Origin: Candidatus Kuenenia stuttgartensis
GTDB lineage: Bacteria; Planctomycetota; Planctomycetia; Pirellulales; UBA1268
Assembly: GCA_945891385.1 (NCBI GenBank)
Contig: CAMDDJ010000014.1
Span: 1 to 64,000 of the forward strand
Reading direction: 5' to 3'
DNA: 64,000 nucleotides
This document shows positions 18,648 through 25,534 of this stretch, in pieces. Position 1 is the first letter of the stretch, and every line of letters starts with the position of its first letter. A program made the position numbers and the translations under genes. Under the pieces are notes generated by a model. That model had not been told where the DNA came from. It did no database searches and worked only from the letters and a program-made list of their open reading frames with translations.

Positions 18648-19889
18648 TCAGGACAGCCGCGCAAGCACAAGGCTCGCGTTGTGGCCGCCGAACCCGAAGC
18701 TGTTGCTCATTGCCACGTCTACTCGGGCCTCCCGGGCCTGGTTCGGCGTGTAGTCGAGGTCGCAGGCCGGATCGGGCGTGTGGTAATTGATCGTGGGCGT
18801 GATCACGTTGCGGGCGATCGAAAGGCCACACACCACCGCTTCGATGCCGCCGCTGGCCCCGAGCGTGTGGCCCAGGTGGCTCTTGGTGCTCGAAACGGCC
18901 AACTTCTTGGCGTGGGGGCCGAAGACCCGCTTGATTGCGGCCGTCTCCGCTTTGTCTCCCAACGGGGTGCTCGTGCCGTGGGCATTGATGTAGTGAACCG
19001 CATCGACCCCGAGACCGGCGTCAGCCAGGGCCATCTCCATCGCCCGTCCGGCCCCGCGGCCTTCGTCGTCGGGCTGCGTGATGTGGCCGGCATCCCCGCT
19101 GGCGCCGTAGCCCTTGATTTCTGCGTAGATCCGCGCGCCCCGTCGGCGGGCGTGCTCGAGTTCCTCGATCACGATGACGCCGGCACCCTCGGCGAGCACG
19201 AAGCCGTCGCGATCAGCATCGAACGGTCGGCTGGCCGCCTGCGGAGCATCGCTCCGGAAGGAGAGCGCCCGCATGTTTTGGAAGCTCGCCAAACCGATCG
19301 GGGTGAGGGCAGCCTCGCTGCCCCCCGTCACCATCACGTCGGCGTCACCGTATTGGATCGCACGGAGGGCGGAGCCGATCGAGTTGGCCGCGCTCGCACA
19401 GGCCGTCGCGACGGCGAAGTTCGGCCCCTTGATCCCATACAGGCTGGAAACGTGGCCGCTCGCGGAATTCACCATCAGCTTCGGGATCGTGAATGGGGAG
19501 ACCTTGTCGATGCCCTTGTGGAGAAGACGTTCCTCCTGCACCTCGAACTCCCAGAGGCCGCCGATCCCCGACCCGATCACGACGCCGCAGCGGAACGGAT
19601 CCTCGGCCTGAAAGTCGAGTCCGGAGTCGGCCACGGCATCCTTGGAGGCGGCGATCGCGAACTGCGTGAAGCGGTCGAGCCGCTTCAGTTCCTTGGGGGG
19701 CGCGATGTCCTCGCCCTCCGGTTCCCAGGGAACCTGGCCGCCGAATTGCACTCGGTAGCCGGCGACGTCGAACAGCGTGATCGGCCCTACGCCGCTCTCG
19801 CCGCGCACGACACGATCCCAGAACACGTCGACCGATCTTCCGAGCGACGTGACCAATCCGAGGCCCGTCAGCACCACCCGTCGCTTCAT
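18648..19889 (-). CDS. fabF: 3-oxoacyl-ACP synthase II
   Basis: Canonical KAS motifs: ATACASAANSIG (Cys), NAHGTSTPLGD (His), KSHLGHTLGASGG (His). Confidence 0.95.
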   Translation of the reverse strand: MKRRVVLTGLGLVTSLGRSVDVFWDRVVRGESGVGPITLFDVAGYRVQFGGQVPWEPEGEDIAPPKELKRLDRFTQFAIAASKDAVADSGLDFQAEDPFRCGVVIGSGIGGLWEFEVQEERLLHKGIDKVSPFTIPKLMVNSASGHVSSLYGIKGPNFAVATACASAANSIGSALRAIQYGDADVMVTGGSEAALTPIGLASFQNMRALSFRSDAPQAASRPFDADRDGFVLAEGAGVIVIEELEHARRRGARIYAEIKGYGASGDAGHITQPDDEGRGAGRAMEMALADAGLGVDAVHYINAHGTSTPLGDKAETAAIKRVFGPHAKKLAVSSTKSHLGHTLGASGGIEAVVCGLSIARNVITPTINYHTPDPACDLDYTPNQAREARVDVAMSNSFGFGGHNASLVLARLS

Positions 19890-20040
19890 CGCGTCTCCAA
19901 CCCCTCGGCCATCCTTCTCGGAGAGGACTCCACCATCGCGAACACCCGAACGGAACCGGTCCATGTCAGGCCCGGGCCGTTCGTCCTGCCAACGCCCGCG
20001 CGGGGAGTGGCAGCGATCCGTGGGCTCGCCTCGAACCCAC

Positions 20041-20313
20041 TCAGTTCGCGCCCGACGCTCCGGAAGCCTGATGCTTCTCGATGAACTCCACCGCCTGACC
20101 GACCGTCTGAATTTTCTCGGCGGCGTCGTCGGGGATGTTGATCTCGAATTCCTCTTCGAGTTCCATCACCAATTCGACCGTATCGAGCGAGTCGGCGCCG
20201 AGGTCGTTGATGAACGACGTTTCGGGAGTGATCTGATCCTTGCTCACTCCGAGCTGCTGCGCCACGATTTCAATCACTCGATCTAGAACGGATGCCACCT
20301 GTGAATCCTCCAC
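20041..20313 (-). CDS. acpP: Acyl carrier protein
   Basis: [45 protein letters not shown]. Confidence 0.95.
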   Translation of the reverse strand: MEDSQVASVLDRVIEIVAQQLGVSKDQITPETSFINDLGADSLDTVELVMELEEEFEINIPDDAAEKIQTVGQAVEFIEKHQASGASGAN

Positions 20314-20506
20314 GGGCCGGAGCCAAAAACCTCGCGGAACGGCGCCAGCCTCCGGAGGCTACGCATCTTGCCCGCGTTCTCGGCGAAGATATACCCGCTC
20401 GGCCCCGAACATGTCCAGACCGTGAAAATCGGACCCAAAACTACCGGTCACACGGCCGAAAAAGCTGGACAACTGCGGCGCGAAGGTGGGGCCTCCCGCG
20501 GGCGGC

Positions 20507-21304
20507 TCAACCAATCAGGCCGCCGTCGACGACGAGTGTCTGGGCCGTGATGTAGCCTGCCGAGGGCGAGGCAAGAAAGAGCACGGCGTCGGCGATCTCG
20601 GTCGCCTCGCCCAGTCGCTTGGCTGGCACCCGCTTCTTCACCTCGTCGAGCAGCACGTCGCCCAGGGCGGCCGTCATGTCGCTGGCGATGAAACCGGGCG
20701 CCACGGCGTTGACGGTGATCTTCCGGCCGGCAAGTTCCTTGGCCACCGTCTTCGTGAGTCCCACGAGGCCGGCCTTCGACGCAGAATAGTTTGCCTGGCC
20801 CGGGTTGCCGATCAGTCCCGAAACACTGGCCACATTCACGATCCGACCATACCGCTGCTGCATCATCGGCCGGCTTGCCGCCCGCATGAAGAGGAACGGT
20901 CCACGGAGGTTCGTGGCCAGCACGGTGTCCCACTCCTCGTCACTCATCCGTGGCAGCAGCGTGTCGCGGGTCACGCCGGCGTTGTTGACGAGGATGTCGA
21001 GCCGCCCGAGCTTTTCCACGACGGAATCCACCGCCTGCTGGATCGCATCGGGGCTCATCACGTCGCAAGGAAAGGCCTCGGCCTTGCCGCCGCCACCCAC
21101 GATGCCTGCGGCCACTTGGGCCAGTTTGTCGGCCGAGCGGGCGACGAGGGCCACGGTGGCCCCGTTGGCCGCCAGGGCTTCGGCGATCGACCGACCCAGG
21201 CCCTGAGACGCCCCGGTGACCAACGCAACCTGGCCAGTTAGATCGACCGCGATCCGCGCCGTTGGGGCCGCCGCCTTTTTCGAGCCGCTGCCTGCATCCG
21301 CCAT
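20507..21304 (-). CDS. fabG: 3-oxoacyl-ACP reductase
   Basis: SDR motifs VALVTGASQGLG, NNAG, and YSASKAGLVGLTKTVAKELAGRKITVNAVAPGFI. Start trimmed to 21304. Confidence 0.93.
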   Translation of the reverse strand: MADAGSGSKKAAAPTARIAVDLTGQVALVTGASQGLGRSIAEALAANGATVALVARSADKLAQVAAGIVGGGGKAEAFPCDVMSPDAIQQAVDSVVEKLGRLDILVNNAGVTRDTLLPRMSDEEWDTVLATNLRGPFLFMRAASRPMMQQRYGRIVNVASVSGLIGNPGQANYSASKAGLVGLTKTVAKELAGRKITVNAVAPGFIASDMTAALGDVLLDEVKKRVPAKRLGEATEIADAVLFLASPSAGYITAQTLVVDGGLIG

Positions 21305-21332
21305 GATTCCGAAGCCTCCTGGAAACGAGCCG

Positions 21333-22262
21333 TCAGTCAAAAACGCCGCTCGTGGCCACGGAGCGGTCGATCCGCTTCATCAAGCCGCGAAGGACCCGGC
21401 CGGGGCCGATTTCCCACACGGAACGAACGCCTGCGGAGAGGATGTATGCCACGGAGGCCTGCCATTCGACAACTCCAACGACCTGCCGTGCCAGCAGACC
21501 GCGGATCTCGTCGGGGTCGGTATGGGGTCGGGCGTCGACGTTGCTGACCACCGGGATCCGGGGGCAGCGAAACTCCGCCCGGGCGAGCGCCGCCGAGAGC
21601 CGTTCCACCGCAGGCTGCATGAGCGAGGTGTGGAACGCTCCCGCCACCTCGAGCCGCACGCACTTCATCGCGCCGGCCTCCGGGGCCGCTGCTTCGAGGC
21701 GGTCGCAGGCGTTCCGGTCGCCCGAGACGACGATGTTGCCCGGGCAGAGCACGTTGGCCACCTGCAGCACGCCTTCACCGCGACAGGCGTCGCAGAGGGC
21801 GACCACCGCATCGCGTTCAAGCCCCAGTACGGCGACCATGCCGCTCGGTGTCGCCTCTGCACAGTCCTGCATGGCTCGCCCGCGCTCGGCCACGATCCGC
21901 ACGGCGTCGTCGAAACCGAGCGCTCCGGCAAACACGAGCGCCGTGTACTCTCCGAGCGAGAGGCCGGCCGTGAGTGTGGCGGATTCGAGCGGCGCGGGAT
22001 CGCGGGCTCTGAGCACTTCCAGAGCCGCGAGGCTGGTCACAAGAATCGCCGGCTGACTGACGGCCGTCGTGTTGAGCCGGTCGGTCGGTCCGTTGCGACA
22101 GATCTCGAGCAGGTCATATCCCAAGAGAGACGACCCACGGACGAACAACTCGGCGGCCGGGGGATGTGCATCGACCCAGTCAGCCGCCATGCCGACGGTC
22201 TGGGCTCCCTGACCAGGAAACAGAATCGCAGTGCCTGGACCGCCCGCGGGAGACGTATCCAA
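21333..22262 (-). CDS. fabD: Malonyl-CoA:ACP transacylase
   Basis: ILFPGQGAQTVGM and GLSLGEYTALVFAGAL motifs. Confidence 0.95.
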   Translation of the reverse strand: MDTSPAGGPGTAILFPGQGAQTVGMAADWVDAHPPAAELFVRGSSLLGYDLLEICRNGPTDRLNTTAVSQPAILVTSLAALEVLRARDPAPLESATLTAGLSLGEYTALVFAGALGFDDAVRIVAERGRAMQDCAEATPSGMVAVLGLERDAVVALCDACRGEGVLQVANVLCPGNIVVSGDRNACDRLEAAAPEAGAMKCVRLEVAGAFHTSLMQPAVERLSAALARAEFRCPRIPVVSNVDARPHTDPDEIRGLLARQVVGVVEWQASVAYILSAGVRSVWEIGPGRVLRGLMKRIDRSVATSGVFD

Positions 22263-22266
22263 GGAA

Positions 22267-22446
22267 CTAGTCCTCGGACTTCACGACGGCACGACCCATA
22301 TAATGGCCGCAACTGCCGCAGACGCGGTGCGTCGGCACGGCCTTGCCGCAGGTCGGGCAAAAGGTCAACTGACGAGGAGTGAGGAAATCGTGGGCCCGCC
22401 GGGAGCGGGTCTTCTGGTTTGACTGTCGTCGCTTTGGAACGGCCAT
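22267..22446 (-). CDS. rpmF: 50S ribosomal protein L32 (59 aa; below the ORF-track length cutoff)
   Basis: Hand translation: MAVPKRRQSNQKTRSRRAHDFLTPRQLTFCPTCGKAVPTHRVCGSCGHYMGRAVVKSED*; zinc-ribbon cysteines; classic rpmF-fab linkage. Confidence 0.93.
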   Translation of the reverse strand: MAVPKRRQSNQKTRSRRAHDFLTPRQLTFCPTCGKAVPTHRVCGSCGHYMGRAVVKSED

Positions 22447-22578
22447 ACAACTACCTTTCGGGGAGCCCCAGAGCGTAGCGTCTGACCAGGCCGGGGGTCA
22501 AACGGAGGCCAAAAAACAGCCCGATTTGCTGGGAACATTGGTGCCGGATGGCGGGGCGGAGGCAGCGTCACCGGGTGG

Positions 22579-22616
22579 GTCGGGATTGCCCGTGCCCCGT
22601 CGCCGGACGTTCGCTG
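22579..22616. repeat. Palindromic repeat, family B, half copy (B2a)
   Basis: gtcgggattgcccgtgccccgtcgccggacgttcgct left arm only. Confidence 0.8.
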
Positions 22617-22655
22617 GCGGGCGTATGAAGGGGCGGAGGCGACGTCCACTGGTGG

Positions 22656-22793
22656 GTCGGGGTTGCCCATGCCCCGTCGCCGGACGTTCGCTGCGGCCCT
22701 CCGGGCCTGCGCTCACTCCGAGGAAACTGCGCTTCGCCATCCATGGCTTCGCTGGTTTCCTAGGCCGGCTCTCGAGGCACGGGCAACCCCGAC
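22656..22793. repeat. Palindromic repeat, family B (copy B2b, full)
   Basis: gtcggggttgcccatgccccgtcgccggacgttcgct ... tttcctaggccggctctcgaggcacgggcaaccccgac. Confidence 0.88.
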
Positions 22794-23070
22794 CCGAATA
22801 CGGTGAGGAAATGCCTGAAGCCACTCCAACTCTCAGGCACGCAGCGGGCGCAGCCCGCGCCGCGTGCCTCCGCGCCTCCCCTCCTCGGCCTTCCACCCCG
22901 GCACGCAGCGGGCGCAGCCCGCGCCGCGTGCCCCCGCGTCGCCCCGCCTCGACGCCAATCCGCGCAGACAGGGCCAGCACTCCGCAACAGCCGCACGCCA
23001 TCGGCCGCCCGGAAGGCGGCCGGCCGGGCGGAGGCCCGGCAAGCCCGCCGGGGCCATGGATGGCCCGGCG
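22794..23070. repeat. Composite structured repeat, family C (copy C2, inverted relative to C1)
   Basis: Reverse complement matches 8905-9128 in segment order. Contains ggcacgcagcgggcgcagcccgcgccgcgtgcc twice. Confidence 0.7.
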
Positions 23071-23074
23071 GGCG

Positions 23075-24091
23075 CTAAAACAGCCGCCCACGGGCCGCCG
23101 GTCGGCCGCCGATGTGGTCGTCGCCCTTGGGGGTGATCTTGCGGCCGCGGGGCGTGCGGATCACGAGTTCACAGCGCAGCAGGAACGGCTCGACGTCGTC
23201 TTCGAGGGTGTCGGGAGCGGAACTCATCGTGTGGGCGATCGCCTCGATGCCCACCGGACCCCCGTGGAAGACCCGTTGGATCGTTTCCAGATAGCGGCGG
23301 TCGAAGCTGTCGAGGCCGAGCTCGTCGATTCCCTGCATCGCGAGCGCGGCGCGGGCGATCTCGAGGTCGAGCCGGCTTTCGGCGCGGCTGGTCGAGTAGT
23401 CGCGGATCCAGCGGAGTCGGTTGTTGGCCAGCCGGGGCGTGCCGCGGCTGCGGTGAGCAATTTCGTCGGCCGTCTCGTCGTCCATCGGCATCTGAAGCTT
23501 GCCGGCCGAGCGGTGCACGATCTCGGCCAATTCCGCGGGCGAGTAGTAGTCGAGATGCTCCCGGATCACGAACCGGTCCCGGAGTGGCGCCGAGATCAGG
23601 CCGGCCCGGGTCGTCGCCCCGACGAGCGTGAAGGGCCGCAACGGCATGTTGATCGTGCGGGCCGCCACGCCGTCGCCGAGGGTGATGTCGATCCGAAAGT
23701 CTTCCATCGCCGGGTAGAGGAACTCCTCGACGGCGATCGGCAGCCGGTGGATTTCGTCGATGAACAGCACCGAGCCTTCCGCCGCATTCGTGAGGTAGGG
23801 CAGCAGGTCCTTGGGGGCGGCCAGGGCAGCGCCGCTGGCGATCTGGAGCGTGGTGCCCAGTTCGTTGGGGATGCAGGTGGCGAAGGTCGTCTTGCCGAGG
23901 CCGGGCGGGCCGTCGAGCAGGATGTGGCCGAGTGACTCGCCGCGCTTCCGGGCCGCGTCGATCGCGATCTCGAGCCGCTCGTAGACGCCGCGCTGGCCGA
24001 TCATCTCGGCCATCCGTTGCGGCCGCAGCGCGCGGTCTTCCGGCAGTGGATCCGCAGGAGCCTGGATCGACGGTTCGCGAAAGGATGACAT
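23075..24091 (-). CDS. ruvB: Holliday junction branch migration helicase RuvB
   Basis: LLDGPPGLGKTTFA (Walker A), FIDEIHRL, GATTRAGLISAPLRDRFVI. Confidence 0.97.
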   Translation of the reverse strand: MSSFREPSIQAPADPLPEDRALRPQRMAEMIGQRGVYERLEIAIDAARKRGESLGHILLDGPPGLGKTTFATCIPNELGTTLQIASGAALAAPKDLLPYLTNAAEGSVLFIDEIHRLPIAVEEFLYPAMEDFRIDITLGDGVAARTINMPLRPFTLVGATTRAGLISAPLRDRFVIREHLDYYSPAELAEIVHRSAGKLQMPMDDETADEIAHRSRGTPRLANNRLRWIRDYSTSRAESRLDLEIARAALAMQGIDELGLDSFDRRYLETIQRVFHGGPVGIEAIAHTMSSAPDTLEDDVEPFLLRCELVIRTPRGRKITPKGDDHIGGRPAARGRLF

Positions 24092-24109
24092 GACCAGAGC
24101 CTACCCGTC

Positions 24110-24739
24110 TCACCGAGGCTTGTGCATCTGCCGGTAGATGGCTTCGAGCGCCTCCTGGACGTCCTTCGGCTTCTTTTTCTCCTGCCGCAGGGCGTCGACG
24201 AGCCGGCGGGCGTCGGCATCGGAGTGGCCGAGCGACCGCAGCACGTCGAAGGTCTCGCCCAGCACGTCGGCCGCAGCCCCGGCCTCGCCGGGCGCTTCGC
24301 GGGCGACGAGGAGGGCGAATTTTGGCATCCGGCGGCGGAGCTTTGCGATCATCCGTTCGGCGGTGGCGCCGCCGATGCCCGGCAGGCCCGAGAGTGCTTT
24401 GGCGTCCTGCTCCTCGATCGCGGCGGCGATCTCGCCGACTGGCCGAATGATGGCCCGCAACGCCTTTCGCACCCCGACGCCATCGACCTCGCAGATCAGT
24501 TCGAAGAATTCCCGCTCGACCTCGGAGAGAAAGCCGACCAGCCTGGGCACGAGGTTGCCCCGGGTCGGGTTGCCTTCGAGATACTCCAGCGTGTGGAGCA
24601 CGATCGGCTGACCGAGTTTGGTCTGGAGGCTGCGGCGGACGAGTTCGGTCACGAGCACCTCGTGGACCACTGGCCCGACGGCGATCTCGACTGCCGTTGG
24701 CTCGACCCGTTCAAGGGTTCCTGAAACCCGCGTGATCAT
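24110..24739 (-). CDS. ruvA: Holliday junction DNA helicase RuvA
   Basis: MITRVSGTLERVEPTAVEIAVGPVVHEVLV... GLPGIGGATAERMIAKLR; ATGA overlap with ruvC. Confidence 0.95.
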   Translation of the reverse strand: MITRVSGTLERVEPTAVEIAVGPVVHEVLVTELVRRSLQTKLGQPIVLHTLEYLEGNPTRGNLVPRLVGFLSEVEREFFELICEVDGVGVRKALRAIIRPVGEIAAAIEEQDAKALSGLPGIGGATAERMIAKLRRRMPKFALLVAREAPGEAGAAADVLGETFDVLRSLGHSDADARRLVDALRQEKKKPKDVQEALEAIYRQMHKPR

Positions 24740-25278
24740 GCTCGCCCGCTCCTGATTCGTACGGTGCCCGTTCCGAGGAAGAGCGGCCGCAGCCGCAGGT
24801 GCCAGTCTGTCAGCGCCACGGCCAGGGCATCGGCGGCGTCGGCCGGTTCGGGCTTCGCGGTGAGACCGAGTTCGCGTTGCACTGCCGCCTGGATCTGGGC
24901 CTTCCCGGCGTGGCCACTGCCGGTGAGCGTGCCCTTCACGCGGTTCGGAAGATAATGATGAACGGCGAGGCCCGCCTGGGCTCCCGCCAGGCAGATTACG
25001 CCCCGGGCATGTCCGAGCAGGATTGCTGCCTTGGGGAAGCGGGCGTGGGCGAAGACCTGCTCGATTGCCATGGCCGACGGGCCGAAGGCCTCGAGCACCT
25101 CGCGAACGCCCGCGTGGATCGTGGCCAGCCGGGTCTCGAGCGTGTCGCCGCGGGACCGCACGGTGCCGGCTTCGACGAGTCGCACGCTCCCGCTCCGGCA
25201 CTCGACGATGCCGTAGCCGGTCACGTTGAGTCCGGGGTCGAAGCCAACGACGCGGTGGATGGTGGACGCCCGTTCCAT
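24736..25278 (-). CDS. ruvC: Crossover junction endodeoxyribonuclease RuvC
   Basis: VVGFDPGLNVTGYGIVE, AIEQVFAH, ADAADALAVALTDWH. Confidence 0.95.
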   Translation of the reverse strand: MERASTIHRVVGFDPGLNVTGYGIVECRSGSVRLVEAGTVRSRGDTLETRLATIHAGVREVLEAFGPSAMAIEQVFAHARFPKAAILLGHARGVICLAGAQAGLAVHHYLPNRVKGTLTGSGHAGKAQIQAAVQRELGLTAKPEPADAADALAVALTDWHLRLRPLFLGTGTVRIRSGRA

Positions 25279-25388
25279 GCCGGGAGCCTACCGGCCCCGG
25301 GCCGAAACCCCCAAGGCCAGTCGGGGGCCGATCGCCGCACGTGCGCTGGCGGGGCGTGTGGCGGGGCGGAGGCGGCGTCCTGTGGTAG

Positions 25389-25425
25389 GTCGGGATTGCC
25401 CGTGCCCCGTCGCCGGACGTTCGCT
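25389..25425. repeat. Palindromic repeat, family B, half copy (B3)
   Basis: gtcgggattgcccgtgccccgtcgccggacgttcgct adjacent to the tRNA 3' side. Confidence 0.8.
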
Positions 25426-25450
25426 GCCGCATGGAGGGGCCGTCAACTAC

Positions 25451-25524
<74 letters not shown>

Positions 25525-25534
25525 ATGCCGTTGA

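Noticed and set aside
17404-18831. 475-aa minus-strand ORF in the alternative frame
   Set aside because: Overlaps the 17421 gene in another frame, runs through repeat DNA and lacks signal peptide or domain motifs.
22555-23070. Possible CRISPR-like array in the repeat-rich region
   Set aside because: Repeats are long, palindromic, irregularly spaced and dispersed genome-wide; no uniform spacers and no cas genes.
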